From the NCBI RefSeq assembly GCF_900101455.1, contig NZ_FMZJ01000002.1, positions 62,001 to 126,000 on the forward strand: a stretch of DNA of 64,000 nt. The letters run 5' to 3'. The position numbers and the translations under genes were made by a program. The notes beneath the pieces are model-generated. The model did no database searches, had not been told where the DNA came from, and worked only from the letters and a program-made list of their open reading frames with translations. Each line of letters begins with the position of its first letter. Position 1 is the first letter of the stretch. This DNA comes from Sphingomonas sp. YR710 (GTDB lineage Bacteria > Pseudomonadota > Alphaproteobacteria > Sphingomonadales > Sphingomonadaceae). Of this stretch, positions 17,953 through 28,234 are shown in pieces.

Positions 17953-18963
17953 ATGGCAGTGAAAGTTGCGATCAACGGTTTCGGGCGTATCGGGCGTCTG
18001 GTGGCACGGGCCATTCTCGCGCGTCCGGAGAGCGGACTCGAGCTGGTGGCGATCAACGACCTTGCCGATGCCAAGTCGAACGCCCTGCTGTTCAAACGCG
18101 ATTCGGTTCATGGCGCCTACAAGGGCAATGTCGAAGTCGACGGCAACGATCTGATCATCGACGGCAAGCGCGTGAAGGTTTCGGCCGAGCGTGATCCAGC
18201 CAACCTGCCGCATGCCGCCAATGGCGTCGACATCGCGCTCGAGTGCACCGGCTTCTTCACCGATCGCGCGTCGGCTGAAAAGCATATCGCCGCTGGCGCC
18301 AAGCGCGTGCTGATCTCGGCCCCCGCCAAGGGCGTCGACCTGACCGTCGTGTTCGGTGTCAACCATGACAAGCTGACCGGCGATCACACGATCGTGTCGA
18401 ATGCATCGTGCACGACAAACTGCCTGGCACCGATCGCCAAGGTGCTGAACGATACGATCGGCATCGAGCGCGGCCTGATGACGACGATTCACAGCTACAC
18501 CAACGACCAGCGCATCCTGGATCAGATCCACAGCGACATGCGCCGCGCCCGCGCTGCCGCCATGTCGATGATCCCGACGACGACGGGCGCCGCCCGCGCG
18601 GTCGGCGAAGTTCTGCCGGAACTCAAGGGCAAGCTCGATGGCTCGTCGATCCGCGTACCCACCCCCAACGTCTCGGTGGTGGACCTCACCTTCACGCCGA
18701 AGCGCGACACCTCGATCGATGAAGTCAACGCCGTGCTGAAGGCGGCGAGCGAGAGCGGCCCGCTGAAGGGCATCCTCCAGTTCGTGACCGAGCCTTTGGT
18801 ATCGATCGATTTCAACGGTGACGCGCACAGCTCTTCGGTCGACAGTCTCGAGACCGCCGTAATCGAAGGCAAGCTGGTCCGGGTGCTGAGCTGGTACGAC
18901 AATGAATGGGGTTTCTCGAACCGCATGGTCGACACCGCAGGGGCGATCGCCAAGTTCCTGTAA
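17953..18963 (+). CDS. gap: Glyceraldehyde-3-phosphate dehydrogenase, type I
   Basis: A 336-residue GAPDH. The NAD-binding fold begins [11 protein letters not shown] and the catalytic nucleophile is C153 in [12 protein letters not shown]. The conserved end of the domain reads [12 protein letters not shown]. It oxidises and phosphorylates glyceraldehyde-3-phosphate using NAD. It follows tkt by 13 bases with a GAGGAG ribosome site. A palindromic repeat separates it from pgk. Confidence 0.97.
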   Translation: MAVKVAINGFGRIGRLVARAILARPESGLELVAINDLADAKSNALLFKRDSVHGAYKGNVEVDGNDLIIDGKRVKVSAERDPANLPHAANGVDIALECTGFFTDRASAEKHIAAGAKRVLISAPAKGVDLTVVFGVNHDKLTGDHTIVSNASCTTNCLAPIAKVLNDTIGIERGLMTTIHSYTNDQRILDQIHSDMRRARAAAMSMIPTTTGAARAVGEVLPELKGKLDGSSIRVPTPNVSVVDLTFTPKRDTSIDEVNAVLKAASESGPLKGILQFVTEPLVSIDFNGDAHSSSVDSLETAVIEGKLVRVLSWYDNEWGFSNRMVDTAGAIAKFL

Positions 18964-18969
18964 CTCCAA

Positions 18970-19105
18970 ACCCCTCCCCGAGCTTGTCTCGGGCGGGGGA
19001 CCGCTCGAAGAGCGGTGGAGAGGTCTGCGGAACATTCGAAGGTCGCGCACACCCCTCCACCATCCTGCGGATGGTCCCCCTCCCCGCGCAAGCTCGGGGA
19101 GGAAC
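18970..19105. repeat. Extragenic palindromic element between gap and pgk
   Basis: A nested inverted repeat fills the gap between gap and pgk. Outer arms CCTCCCCGAGCTTG (18973-18986) and CAAGCTCGGGGAGG (19089-19102) match perfectly over 14 bases. Inside are smaller stems such as CCGCTC/GAGCGG near 19001-19014 and ACCATCC/GGATGGT near 19069-19084. The whole could fold into a branched structure in the gap-pgk mRNA. No ORF is present. Confidence 0.88.
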
Positions 19106-19125
19106 GTCTCCATCGAGGACCGTGT

Positions 19126-20322
<1,197 letters not shown>

Positions 20323-20323
20323 G

Positions 20324-20740
20324 ATGATCAGGATACGGGATATCGACCATGTCGTTTTCCGTATCGTCGATCGTCAGGCCATGCTCCGCTTCTACACCGA
20401 GGTTCTCGGTGCCGTCGTAGAGAAGGTTCAGGAAACGATCGGGCTATATCAGCTGCGCGTGGGATCCTCGCTGATCGATCTGGTACCGGTCGACGGCGAA
20501 CTGGGCAGAAGGGGTGGCGGCGCACCGGGTAAGGATGGCCGCAACGTCGATCATGTCTGTTTTCGGGTTGCACCTTGGGATGAAGATGCCATCAGGCGAC
20601 ATCTGATGGAGCATGGCATATCGCCAGTTGAGGTGGTTTCGCGCTACGGCGCAGAGGGAGAGGGTCCGAGCATCTATCTGACCGACCCGGAGGGGAATAT
20701 GCTGGAGCTCAAGGGCCCGGCATGGCCGACGGACGGATAG
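20324..20740 (+). CDS. VOC-superfamily (glyoxalase/bleomycin-resistance fold) protein
   Basis: 138 residues, one vicinal-oxygen-chelate domain with two beta-alpha-beta-beta-beta modules. Potential metal ligands are H9 in DIDHVVFRI, H77 in NVDHVCFRV and E127 in GNMLELKG. It starts immediately after the pgk stop and ends inside the leader of the aldolase gene, so it is co-transcribed with glycolytic genes. A role in detoxifying methylglyoxal-type by-products is an attractive guess, but the substrate is not shown by the sequence. Confidence 0.85.
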   Translation: MIRIRDIDHVVFRIVDRQAMLRFYTEVLGAVVEKVQETIGLYQLRVGSSLIDLVPVDGELGRRGGGAPGKDGRNVDHVCFRVAPWDEDAIRRHLMEHGISPVEVVSRYGAEGEGPSIYLTDPEGNMLELKGPAWPTDG

Positions 20741-20787
20741 GGATCGGTTTTGGTTCGAACAATTCACGTTTTGGGAGCGTAACAGAA

Positions 20788-21702
20788 ATGACGTTTACAC
20801 CGACGGTCAAGAAGATCCTCGCCGGCTATGAAAGCGACAATCCGGGGACTAAGACGAACATCGCCCGTATCCTGATGCACGGAAAGCTCGGCGGCACCGG
20901 CAAGCTGGTAATCCTCCCGGTCGACCAGGGCTTCGAACATGGTCCCGCGCGCAGTTTCGCGATCAACCCCGACGCTTATGATCCCCATTATCATTACAGC
21001 CTCGCGATCGAAGCCGGCCTGTCGGCTTATGCCGCGCCGCTCGGTATGCTCGAAGCCGGCGCCGACACGTTCGCCGGCCAGATCCCGACGATCCTGAAGG
21101 TCAACAGCTCGAACAGCTGGGCGACCGCGATCGATCAGGCGGTGACCGGCACCGTTGACGATGCGCTTCGGCTCGGCTGCTCGGCGATCGGCTTCACCAT
21201 CTACCCGGGCTCGGACAATGTTTTCGAGATGATCGAGGAAATCCGAGAGCTTTCGGCGCAGGCCAAGGCCGTCGGTATCGCCACGGTGATCTGGTCCTAT
21301 CCGCGCGGCGGCGAGCTTTCGAAGGCCGGCGAGCTCGCGCTCGATGTCGGCGCTTATGCCGCGCACATCGCGGCTTTGTGTGGCGCGCATATCATCAAGG
21401 TGAAGCTGCCGACCGATCACATCGAGCAGAAGGACGCCATCAAGGCCTATGAGGGCGGCGACTGGTCGACCCAGGCGAAGCGCGTCGCACATGTCGTGCA
21501 GAGCTGCTTCGCCGGACGCCGCATCGTCGTCTTCTCGGGCGGCGCGGCCAAGGGCGCCGATGCGGTCTACCAGGATGCGCGCGACATTCGCGACGGCGGC
21601 GGCAACGGTTCGATCATCGGCCGCAATACCTTCCAGCGTCCGCGCGAAGAGGCGTTGGCGATGCTCAACCGCATCATCTACATCTATAAGGGCGGCGAAT
21701 GA
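20788..21702 (+). CDS. fbaB: Class I fructose-bisphosphate aldolase (FbaB/DhnA type)
   Basis: 304 residues of the archaeal-type class I aldolase family, which uses a Schiff-base lysine instead of a metal. Family segments are VILPVDQGFEHGP-like VDQGFEHGPARSF, the lysine-bearing AHIIKVKLPTD and the phosphate site VVFSGGAAKG with GSIIGRNTFQRP. The start ATG at 20788 has GGGAG upstream; the longer in-frame extension overlaps the VOC gene and is rejected. Completes the tkt-gap-pgk-aldolase block. Confidence 0.94.
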   Translation: MTFTPTVKKILAGYESDNPGTKTNIARILMHGKLGGTGKLVILPVDQGFEHGPARSFAINPDAYDPHYHYSLAIEAGLSAYAAPLGMLEAGADTFAGQIPTILKVNSSNSWATAIDQAVTGTVDDALRLGCSAIGFTIYPGSDNVFEMIEEIRELSAQAKAVGIATVIWSYPRGGELSKAGELALDVGAYAAHIAALCGAHIIKVKLPTDHIEQKDAIKAYEGGDWSTQAKRVAHVVQSCFAGRRIVVFSGGAAKGADAVYQDARDIRDGGGNGSIIGRNTFQRPREEALAMLNRIIYIYKGGE

Positions 21703-21705
21703 CCC

Positions 21706-21835
21706 CTGCTCCCTCTCCTGCTTGCGGGAGAGGGCCGGGGAGAGGGGGCGAGCGCGTAGCGCGAGCCTTCGGCCCGCGCCCCTCTCCCTCCCGTCTGCGA
21801 CGGGCCCCTCCCTCTCCCGCACGCGGGAGAGGGTA
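21706..21835. repeat. Palindromic element between aldolase and thiE genes
   Basis: Two strong hairpins flank a shorter one. CCCTCTCC (21711-21718) pairs with GGAGAGGG (21727-21734), and CCCTCTCCCG (21810-21819) pairs with CGGGAGAGGG (21824-21833). A GCGC palindrome lies between them. The two hairpins share sequence and lie in inverted orientation. The right arm of the second hairpin is also the only ribosome-binding sequence for thiE. Confidence 0.88.
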
Positions 21836-21836
21836 G

Positions 21837-22544
21837 ATGATCGATCTTCCAGAGGAAGATGACGACAGCATCGCGCTTGATCCCGGCTTCGCCGATCGTT
21901 TCGAGCGCGATGCGCGCCGTCCGGCTTGCCAGCTCTATCTGATCTCGCCGCCCTCGATCGATTCGCGCTTTGCCGAATCGCTCGCGGCCGCGCTCGATGG
22001 CGGACCGGTCGCGGCGTTCCAGTTGCGGCTCAAAGGGCTCGACGATCATGCGATCGCCGAACTCGCGCCGCCGCTCCAGAAAATCTGCGCCGATCGCGAT
22101 GTCGCCTTCATCATCAACGACAATATCGGGCTTGCGAAGCGGCTCGGCGCCGACGGCGTCCATCTCGGCCAGGACGATGGTGATCCGCGCGATGCCCGGG
22201 CGCAGCTCGGCCCGCAGGCGCAGATCGGCGTCACGTGCCATGACAGTCGCCACCTCGCGATGGAGGCCGGCGAGGCCGGCGCGGATTATGTGGCGTTCGG
22301 CGCCTTCTATCCGACCACGACCAAGGAGGTGAAGCATCACCCCGATCCGTCGATTCTCGGCTGGTGGTCGACGGTGTTTGAAATCCCCTGCGTCGCGATC
22401 GGCGGTATCACTGCCGAAAATGCACCGCCACTGGTCGAGGCCGGCGCCGATTTCATCGCTGTGTCGGGTGCGGTGTGGAACGATCCCGCCGGCCCCGGTG
22501 CGGCGGTCGGCCAATTCGCGAAGGTGCTGGCCAAAAAGGGCTGA
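21837..22544 (+). CDS. thiE: Thiamine-phosphate synthase
   Basis: A 235-residue TIM-barrel enzyme joining HMP-pyrophosphate and thiazole phosphate. Recognisable segments are AAFQLRLKG (strand near the N-terminus), [54 protein letters not shown] and the phosphate-binding [22 protein letters not shown]. It is slightly long because of a ~30-residue acidic N-terminal extension. The ribosome site GAGAGGG lies inside the stem of the preceding palindrome. No TPP riboswitch was seen upstream. Confidence 0.92.
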   Translation: MIDLPEEDDDSIALDPGFADRFERDARRPACQLYLISPPSIDSRFAESLAAALDGGPVAAFQLRLKGLDDHAIAELAPPLQKICADRDVAFIINDNIGLAKRLGADGVHLGQDDGDPRDARAQLGPQAQIGVTCHDSRHLAMEAGEAGADYVAFGAFYPTTTKEVKHHPDPSILGWWSTVFEIPCVAIGGITAENAPPLVEAGADFIAVSGAVWNDPAGPGAAVGQFAKVLAKKG

Positions 22545-22547
22545 ACC

Positions 22548-23936
22548 TCAGCGACCGACCATATTTTCAGGCCGCACCACCCGATCGAAGGTTTGCTCAT
22601 CGATCAGCCCCAATGCCAACCCGGCCTCCTTCAATGTCAGGCCGTGCGCATGAGCGTGCTTTGCGATCTTCGCGGCATTGTCATAGCCAATTTCGGGGGC
22701 CAGCGCGGTCACCAGCATCAGCGAACGGCCGACCAGATCGGCGATTCGCGCCCGATCTGGCGCCAGTCCCTCAAGCGCGCGCGTGGTGAAGCTCGTCATG
22801 CCCGTGGCGAGCAGATCGATCGACCGCAACACGTTCGCGCCGATCAGCGGCTTGAACACGTTGAGTTCGAGATGCCCCTGCAATCCGCCAATCGTTACCG
22901 CCTGATGATTGCCGATCACCTGGGCCGCGACCATCGTTAGCATTTCGCACTGGGTAGGATTGACCTTGCCGGGCATGATCGAACTGCCGGGCTCATTTTC
23001 GGGCAGGATCAGTTCACCCAACCCGGATCGCGGGCCGCTGCCCAGTAGGCGAATGTCGTTGGCAATCTTGCTGAGCGACACGGCCAGTACGTTGAGCGCG
23101 CCCGATAGCTCGACCAACGTATCATGCGTGGCCAAAGCCTCGAACTTGTTCGGCGCGGTGACGAATGGCAGGCCGGTCAGCCGCGCCAGTTCGGCGGCCA
23201 CATCCTCTGCGAACCCCGGTGCCGCGTTAAGGCCGGTGCCCACCGCCGTTCCGCCCTGCGCCAACCGATAAAGACGCGGTAGCACCGCCTCGGTGCGGGC
23301 GATGCCGCCTTCGACCATCGCGGCATAACCCGAAAATTCCTGGCCCAGCGTCAGCGGCGTCGCGTCCTGCAAATGGGTGCGGCCGATCTTGACGATATCG
23401 TCCCACGCGACCACCTGCCCGACAAGCGCGAGATGCATCGTCCGCAGCGCGGGCAGCAGATCGCGATCGATCGCCCGCGCAGCCGCGACATGCAACGCGG
23501 TGGGAAAGCTGTCATTCGATGACTGGCCCATGTTGACATGGTCGTTGGGATGAACGGGGCTCTTGCCCCCGCGCGTGCCGGCGATCACCTCGTTCGCGCG
23601 GCCAGCGATCACCTCGTTGACGTTCATATTCGATTGGGTGCCCGAACCCGTCTGCCAGATGACCAGCGGGAAATGATCATCGAGCGCGCCCGTCGCCACC
23701 TCGGCCGCCGTCGATTCGATCGCTGCGGCCAGTTTCGAATCGAGCCCATGGTGGCGATTCACGCGGGCAGCCGCCTGTTTTACCAGTGCCAGCGCATGGA
23801 TGATACCGATTGGCATGCGCTCAGCCGTTCCGAAGGGGAAGTTTTCGATCGATCGCTGGGTCTGCGCGCCCCAATAGGCGTTTGCCGGGACGTCGATGGG
23901 TCCGAACGAATCGGATTCGGTGCGGGTGTCGGGCAT
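22548..23936 (-). CDS. fumC: Fumarate hydratase, class II
   Basis: A 462-residue iron-independent fumarase of the TCA cycle. Signature [13 protein letters not shown] is intact, as are the N-terminal [21 protein letters not shown], the [12 protein letters not shown] segment and the [14 protein letters not shown] loop. The start is the ATG at 23936; the upstream in-frame extension runs into a palindromic repeat. Convergent with thiE, whose stop lies 4 bases away. Confidence 0.97.
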   Translation of the reverse strand: MPDTRTESDSFGPIDVPANAYWGAQTQRSIENFPFGTAERMPIGIIHALALVKQAAARVNRHHGLDSKLAAAIESTAAEVATGALDDHFPLVIWQTGSGTQSNMNVNEVIAGRANEVIAGTRGGKSPVHPNDHVNMGQSSNDSFPTALHVAAARAIDRDLLPALRTMHLALVGQVVAWDDIVKIGRTHLQDATPLTLGQEFSGYAAMVEGGIARTEAVLPRLYRLAQGGTAVGTGLNAAPGFAEDVAAELARLTGLPFVTAPNKFEALATHDTLVELSGALNVLAVSLSKIANDIRLLGSGPRSGLGELILPENEPGSSIMPGKVNPTQCEMLTMVAAQVIGNHQAVTIGGLQGHLELNVFKPLIGANVLRSIDLLATGMTSFTTRALEGLAPDRARIADLVGRSLMLVTALAPEIGYDNAAKIAKHAHAHGLTLKEAGLALGLIDEQTFDRVVRPENMVGR

Positions 23937-23944
23937 GGCCGTCC

Positions 23945-24089
23945 AATCTCCCCTCCCTGCAAGGGAGGGGTAAGGGGTGGGTAGCGACCGACGCGGCTCT
24001 ATGCCGCGGAGGGCGCATTTGCGGGGCGGTCGGATGGTCGCTGCGCTCGCACCCACCCCCTTACCCCTCCCTCGAAGGGAGGGGAGATT
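23945..24089. repeat. Large cloverleaf-like palindromic element between fumC and the sspB-like gene
   Basis: The outer ends AATCTCCCCTCCCT (23945-23958) and AGGGAGGGGAGATT (24076-24089) are perfect reverse complements. Each half contains its own hairpin (CCCCTCCC...GGGAGGGG), and the adjacent AAGGGGTGGGTAGCGA and TCGC...ACCCACCCCCTT segments also pair. The centre carries GCGCATTTGCGG, a motif also found on the outer arm of the palindrome upstream of rpoN, so the two may belong to one repeat family. It lies in the promoter region of fumC. Confidence 0.88.
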
Positions 24090-24092
24090 TCC

Positions 24093-24575
24093 TTATTTCT
24101 TCCGGGTGAAATCGATCGAAACGACGTTCGAACCGTCCTCGATCGGGGTCGCGGTCGGGGCATCATTGCCCGCGGAGCTGACCTCAGGCTGACCGTCATC
24201 ATCGACCTGCGCCTGGAATTGCAGCGCGAAATTGACCGCCGGATCGACGAACCCGGTGATCGCAGCGAACGGAATGATGAGCTTAGAGGGCGTCTGGTTG
24301 AACGACAGACCGACCTCAAAACCGTCGGGCTTCACCTTCAGATCCCAAAAGCGGTTCTGGATGACGATCGTCATTTCGTCAGGGAAGCGCTCCATCAAGT
24401 GGCGCGGGATTTCGACTCCGCTCGCCTGCGTCTTGAAGGTGATGTAGAAATGATGGTCCCCCGGCAGGCCGCCACCCTTCTCGACCTCACCCAGCACACG
24501 GCCAACCACGGCGCGCAACGCCTCCTGGACGATCTCATCGTAGGGAATCAGGCTATCTGGCGCTGTGTCGCTCAT
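24093..24575 (-). CDS. sspB: SspB-like ClpXP adaptor protein
   Basis: 160 residues matching the alphaproteobacterial SspB-like adaptor: an N-terminal substrate-binding fold ([52 protein letters not shown]) followed by a disordered acidic tail and a C-terminal [10 protein letters not shown] that would be the ClpX-binding tail. It delivers ssrA-tagged peptides to ClpXP. The start is the ATG at 24575 ([12 protein letters not shown]); longer in-frame frames run into the divergent hisB promoter. Confidence 0.9.
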   Translation of the reverse strand: MSDTAPDSLIPYDEIVQEALRAVVGRVLGEVEKGGGLPGDHHFYITFKTQASGVEIPRHLMERFPDEMTIVIQNRFWDLKVKPDGFEVGLSFNQTPSKLIIPFAAITGFVDPAVNFALQFQAQVDDDGQPEVSSAGNDAPTATPIEDGSNVVSIDFTRKK

Positions 24576-24705
24576 GCGCCACTTCGTGGACGCGTGGGCC
24601 GCGCGGGTCAAGACGTGCGTTGCCACATGCGCGAACCGCGTTATAGCGACGGCGTTCCGGTGCGGCGTCAAAGCCACACCTTCAGGCCAGCGAAGCGAAC
24701 AGACC

Positions 24706-25302
24706 ATGCGGACGGCATCGATCACGCGCAAAACCAACGAAACCGACATCGCGGTTTCGATCAACCTTGATGGAACGGGCATATATGAGGTTGCGACGGG
24801 CATCGGGTTTCTCGATCACATGCTCGAGCAATTGTCGCGCCATTCGCTGATCGACATCAGCGTCAAGGCGGTTGGCGATCTCCACATCGATCAGCACCAC
24901 ACCACCGAGGATAGCGGGATCGCCCTCGGTACGGCTGTGGCGAAGGCCCTGGGCGACCGGCGGGGCATCACTCGCTATGGCCACGCCTATGCACCGATGG
25001 ACGAGACTCTGACCCGCAGTGCAATCGACATCTCGGGGCGCCCCTATCTTGTATGGAAGGTCGAGTTCAGTCAGCCCAAACTCGGCGATTTCGACACCGA
25101 ACTGTTCCGCGAATGGTTTCACGCCTTTGCGGATGCGGCCGGCATCACCCTGCATGTCGAAACGCTCTATGGCCGCAACAACCATCACATCATCGAAAGC
25201 GCCTTCAAGGCAACCGCGCGCGCGCTGCGCACCGCGGTGACGATCGATCCGCGCAAGGCCGATTCGGTGCCGTCGACCAAAGGAACGCTTGGCGGTGCGT
25301 GA
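24706..25302 (+). CDS. hisB: Imidazoleglycerol-phosphate dehydratase
   Basis: A 198-residue monofunctional HisB for histidine synthesis. Metal-binding motifs are present in both halves: [23 protein letters not shown] and GRNNHHIIE. The start ATG at 24706 begins [20 protein letters not shown]. First gene of the hisB-hisH-hisA-hisF set and divergent from sspB, with about 130 bases between for both promoters. Confidence 0.97.
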   Translation: MRTASITRKTNETDIAVSINLDGTGIYEVATGIGFLDHMLEQLSRHSLIDISVKAVGDLHIDQHHTTEDSGIALGTAVAKALGDRRGITRYGHAYAPMDETLTRSAIDISGRPYLVWKVEFSQPKLGDFDTELFREWFHAFADAAGITLHVETLYGRNNHHIIESAFKATARALRTAVTIDPRKADSVPSTKGTLGGA

Positions 25303-25915
25303 TCGAATTGCGCTTATCGATTATGGCGCGGGCAATTTGCGATCGGTGGAAAATGCGCTGCGCGCGGCCGGCGCTGGCGCGATCGACGTAACCGCCGATC
25401 CGAATGCCGTGCGCACCGCCGATCGCGTCGTATTGCCGGGCGTCGGTGCGTTTGCCGCCTGCATGGGCGCGCTTTCGGCAATCGACGGCATGATCGCAGC
25501 GATGGATGAAGCGGTCCATGGTCGCGGCATGCCGTTCCTCGGCATTTGCGTCGGCATGCAATTGCTGGCCGACGCGGGCCACGAATATGGCCGCCATGCG
25601 GGACTGGGCTGGATAGGGGGCGACGTCCGGTTGATGCGGCCCCACGATCCGGCGCTGAAGATCCCACACATGGGCTGGAACGACGTCCGTCCATCCCGGC
25701 CGCACCCACTGATCGTGCCCGGCGAGGCCTATTATCTTCACAGCTATGCATTTGAGGTGTCAGATCCGGCCGACGTGCTGGCCTTAACCGAGCATGGTGC
25801 GCCGGTGACGGCGGCGGTGGGGCGCGACAATGTCGTCGGCGTGCAATTTCATCCGGAGAAGAGCCAGGCTTACGGGCTGGCGTTTCTGGAGAAGTTCCTG
25901 GCGTGGCGGCCGTGA
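25295..25915 (+). CDS. hisH: Imidazole glycerol phosphate synthase, glutaminase subunit
   Basis: A 206-residue class I glutamine amidotransferase that feeds ammonia to HisF. Nucleophile C85 lies in [11 protein letters not shown], and the His/Glu pair in [10 protein letters not shown]. The GTG at 25295 is preferred as start because AGGAA lies 9 bases upstream; a TTG two codons earlier would sit only 3 bases from it. The frame overlaps the hisB stop by 8 bases. Confidence 0.95.
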   Translation: MRDRIALIDYGAGNLRSVENALRAAGAGAIDVTADPNAVRTADRVVLPGVGAFAACMGALSAIDGMIAAMDEAVHGRGMPFLGICVGMQLLADAGHEYGRHAGLGWIGGDVRLMRPHDPALKIPHMGWNDVRPSRPHPLIVPGEAYYLHSYAFEVSDPADVLALTEHGAPVTAAVGRDNVVGVQFHPEKSQAYGLAFLEKFLAWRP

Positions 25916-25929
25916 CTCCCAATATTTTT

Positions 25930-25949
25930 CGTCATCCCAGCGAAGGCTG
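25930..25949. repeat. CGTCATCCCAGCGAAGGCTG repeat, half copy
   Basis: A 20-base sequence between hisH and hisA that matches, with one difference, the 20 bases at 34507-34526. There the sequence is part of a full inverted repeat, whereas here only one arm is present. This looks like a decayed copy of a dispersed intergenic element. Confidence 0.75.
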
Positions 25950-25966
25950 ACGATAAGGATCGACTC

Positions 25967-26698
25967 ATGACAATCACCGTTTTCCCCGCGATCGATCTCA
26001 AAAACGGGCAGGTCGTGCGACTCGCCGAGGGCGATATGGATCGTGCAACCATCTATGGCGACGACCCAGCCGATCAGGCACGCCGATTTGCCGAACAGGG
26101 CGCCGACTGGCTGCATGTCGTCGATCTCGACGGCGCCTTTGCCGGCCGGGCAGTCAATGCCGGGGCCGTCGAATCGATCCTTAAGGCCTTTCCTGGCAAG
26201 GTCCAGCTTGGCGGCGGCATCCGCGATCGCGCCGGCATCGATCGCTGGCTCGGCCTCGGCGTCCACCGCGTGATCATCGGCACCGCCGCGCTCGAAAATC
26301 CCGATCTGGTCAAGGCCGCCGCGAAGGAACTGGCAGGCCGTATCGTCGTCGGCGTCGATGCACGCGACGGATTCGTCGCAACCCACGGCTGGGCCGACGT
26401 GTCCACTGTCAGCATCAACGACCTCGCCGACCGATTCGCCGATGCCGGCGTCGCGGCCCTGCTGTTCACCGATGTCGGCCGCGACGGGCTGCTCAAGGGC
26501 TGCAATGTCGAGGCGACCGTCGCGCTCGCCCGCCATGCTACGATCCCGGTGATCGCCAGCGGCGGCGTCAAGGATATCGACGATATTCACGCGCTTGCGG
26601 CCTATGCGGGCGACGGTATCGAAGGCGTGATTACCGGCCGCGCGCTCTATGACGGCCGTCTCGATCTCGCCGAGGCGCTGAAGGTCGCGCGGGCATGA
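25967..26698 (+). CDS. hisA: Phosphoribosylformimino-5-aminoimidazole carboxamide ribotide isomerase
   Basis: A 243-residue TIM barrel catalysing an Amadori rearrangement in histidine synthesis. Catalytic D10 lies in [14 protein letters not shown] and the second catalytic aspartate in VGVDARDG. Phosphate loops are LGGGIRDR and [11 protein letters not shown] with [11 protein letters not shown]. It is followed by hisF with an ATGA overlap and preceded by AAGGA. Confidence 0.97.
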   Translation: MTITVFPAIDLKNGQVVRLAEGDMDRATIYGDDPADQARRFAEQGADWLHVVDLDGAFAGRAVNAGAVESILKAFPGKVQLGGGIRDRAGIDRWLGLGVHRVIIGTAALENPDLVKAAAKELAGRIVVGVDARDGFVATHGWADVSTVSINDLADRFADAGVAALLFTDVGRDGLLKGCNVEATVALARHATIPVIASGGVKDIDDIHALAAYAGDGIEGVITGRALYDGRLDLAEALKVARA

Positions 26699-27456
26699 CC
26701 GTCCGCGTTCGCATCATCCCCTGCCTCGATGTCGCTGGCGGCCGCGTCGTCAAAGGCGTCAACTTCGTCGATCTCGCCGATGCCGGCGATCCGGTGGCGC
26801 AGGCCAAGGTCTATGATGCGGCCGGTGCCGATGAAATCTGCTTCCTCGATATTACCGCCAGTCATGAAGGCCGCGGCACCTTTCTCGACGTCGTCGCGCG
26901 CACCGCGGCGGTCTGCTTCATGCCGTTGACCGTCGGCGGCGGCGTGCGCACGGCCGAGGATGCACGGGCGCTGCTGCTGGCTGGCGCCGACAAGGTGGCC
27001 GTCAACTCCGCCGCAGTCGCCCGCCCGGAACTGTGCGCCGATATGGCCGAGCGATTCGGCGCGCAATGCGTGGTCGGCGCGATCGACGCGCGCAATGTCG
27101 GCCCCGGCAGATGGGAAATCTACACCCACGGCGGCCGCAAGCCGACTGGCATTGATGCCGTGGCCCATGCCAGGCGTCTCGCCGAACTGGGCGCTGGCGA
27201 GATATTGCTGACCTCGATGGACCGCGATGGCACGCGCGACGGCTATGACCTGGCCCTGACCCGCGCCGTCGCCGATGCCGTATCGGTGCCCGTCATCGCC
27301 AGCGGCGGAGTCGGCAAGCTTTCCGATCTGGTCGATGGTGTCGCGATCGGCGGGGCCAGCGCGGTGCTCGCCGCATCGATCTTCCACTTCGGCCAGCACA
27401 GCATCGCCGAAGCCCGCGCAGCGTTGCGCCAGGCGGGCCTTCCGGTCCGAACCTGA
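26695..27456 (+). CDS. hisF: Imidazole glycerol phosphate synthase, cyclase subunit
   Basis: A 253-residue TIM barrel partnering HisH. Catalytic D12 is in [18 protein letters not shown] and the second aspartate in [10 protein letters not shown]. The pattern [24 protein letters not shown] and [10 protein letters not shown] match the family. The ATG overlaps the hisA stop. A short stem-loop follows the gene, then a separate small gene interrupts the path to hisE. Confidence 0.97.
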   Translation: MTVRVRIIPCLDVAGGRVVKGVNFVDLADAGDPVAQAKVYDAAGADEICFLDITASHEGRGTFLDVVARTAAVCFMPLTVGGGVRTAEDARALLLAGADKVAVNSAAVARPELCADMAERFGAQCVVGAIDARNVGPGRWEIYTHGGRKPTGIDAVAHARRLAELGAGEILLTSMDRDGTRDGYDLALTRAVADAVSVPVIASGGVGKLSDLVDGVAIGGASAVLAASIFHFGQHSIAEARAALRQAGLPVRT

Positions 27457-27482
27457 GTCGGAAAATCTTACATCGGCCGCGA

Positions 27483-27499
27483 ATCGGCCCGAGGCCGAT
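27483..27499 (+). terminator. Short stem-loop after hisF, possible terminator
   Basis: ATCGGCC (27483-27489) and GGCCGAT (27493-27499) form a 7-base stem with a CGA loop, followed by an AT-rich stretch CTTCATAAATTATTG. It sits 27 bases after the hisF stop. It could end the hisBHAF transcript before the separate promoter at 27537. The T-run is weak. Confidence 0.45.
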
Positions 27500-27536
27500 C
27501 TTCATAAATTATTGAAAATACGTACAATCCCAGATT

Positions 27537-27552
27537 TGGCCCGCAACTTGCT
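27537..27552 (+). promoter_or_regulatory. Candidate sigma-54 (-24/-12) promoter
   Basis: TGGCCCGCAACTTGCT matches the sigma-54 consensus TGGCACG-N4-TTGCW at all but one position, with the essential GG (27538-27539) and GC (27550-27551) exactly 12 bases apart. A start site near 27563 would give a 40-base leader with the strong ribosome site GGGGGA (27590-27595) before the ATG at 27603. Genes for PEP-CTERM proteins are known to be driven by sigma-54 in several bacteria. Confidence 0.65.
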
Positions 27553-27602
27553 GTGCTATCCCCGAACCAGTTCCGGCATCTGACGCCATGGGGGATAGCG
27601 AT

Positions 27603-27803
27603 ATGATAGCCAAATATATGCTTCGCGGCGGTGCGCTGCTGGCCGCAATTGCGATCACGTCGCCGGCGTGGGCCGGTTGGGAAGACATTTCGGCCTGGCT
27701 ACCGAAAGCGACGCCTCAGCCCGGCGGCCTCGGCATTCTGGTGCTGGCCGTGCTCGGCGTGCTGGTGGGCCGCTTCGCCAGTCGCAAGCGCCGCGATCCA
27801 TAA
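27603..27803 (+). CDS. Small secreted PEP-CTERM-like protein
   Basis: 66 residues built like a minimal PEP-CTERM protein. A signal peptide ends at AWA|G (residue 24) and a ~13-residue linker follows. Then PQP (38-40) stands in place of PEP, followed by GGLGILVLAVLGVLVGR as a transmembrane helix and the basic end RFASRKRR. PEP-CTERM tails are cleaved by exosortase and the proteins exported with exopolysaccharide. PQP instead of PEP makes this a variant. There is almost no mature domain. It sits between hisF and hisE with its own candidate sigma-54 promoter. No exosortase gene is in the window. Confidence 0.65.
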   Translation: MIAKYMLRGGALLAAIAITSPAWAGWEDISAWLPKATPQPGGLGILVLAVLGVLVGRFASRKRRDP

Positions 27804-27855
27804 GGCGGGCAACAGCACGATTGACCTTTCGGTGGCGCCTGCGCTTAACGCCGTC

Positions 27856-28176
27856 ATGACCCATACGCTCGAACAGCTCGAATCGACCATCGTCGGCCGC
27901 CGCGCGGCCGATCCGGCGACCTCCTATGTCGCGAAGCTATTTTCCAAAGGCATGCCGAAGATCGCCCAGAAGCTGGGCGAGGAAGCCGTCGAGACAGTGA
28001 TCGCCGCGGTCGCGGGCGATCGCGAAGGCGTGATCGGCGAGGCTGCGGACCTGCTCTTCCACCTGACCGTGCTGCTCGCAGCCGCCGATATCCCGCTGAG
28101 CGCGGTCATGGCCGAGCTCGAACGGCGCGAAGGCGTGTCAGGCCTCGCGGAGTATGCGGCCCGAAAACCGGAATAG
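27856..28176 (+). CDS. hisE: Phosphoribosyl-ATP pyrophosphatase
   Basis: A 106-residue all-helical NTP pyrophosphatase (MazG-like fold) catalysing the second step of histidine synthesis. Motifs: SYVAKLFSKGMPKIAQKLGEEAVETVIAA with the metal-binding ExxE, and GEAADLLFHLTVLL with the ExxD. It is the stand-alone form, not fused to HisI. It lies 52 bases after the PEP-CTERM-like gene, so it may be transcribed from the same promoter or from read-through of hisF. Confidence 0.95.
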   Translation: MTHTLEQLESTIVGRRAADPATSYVAKLFSKGMPKIAQKLGEEAVETVIAAVAGDREGVIGEAADLLFHLTVLLAAADIPLSAVMAELERREGVSGLAEYAARKPE

Positions 28177-28234
28177 ACATCGAACATTCGCGGGTTCAAA
28201 ATCCGCGTCGTCGTACCATGACCGGAAAGCCAAG

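Noticed and set aside
21703-21836. TPP riboswitch upstream of thiE
   Set aside because: The gap holds only palindromic repeats; no CUGAGA or thi-box sequence was seen.
28177-28234. tRNA-like segment (GGGTTCAAAATCC) between hisE and the HIT gene
   Set aside because: Only a T-arm-like string is present; there is no acceptor stem, anticodon arm or room for a full tRNA.
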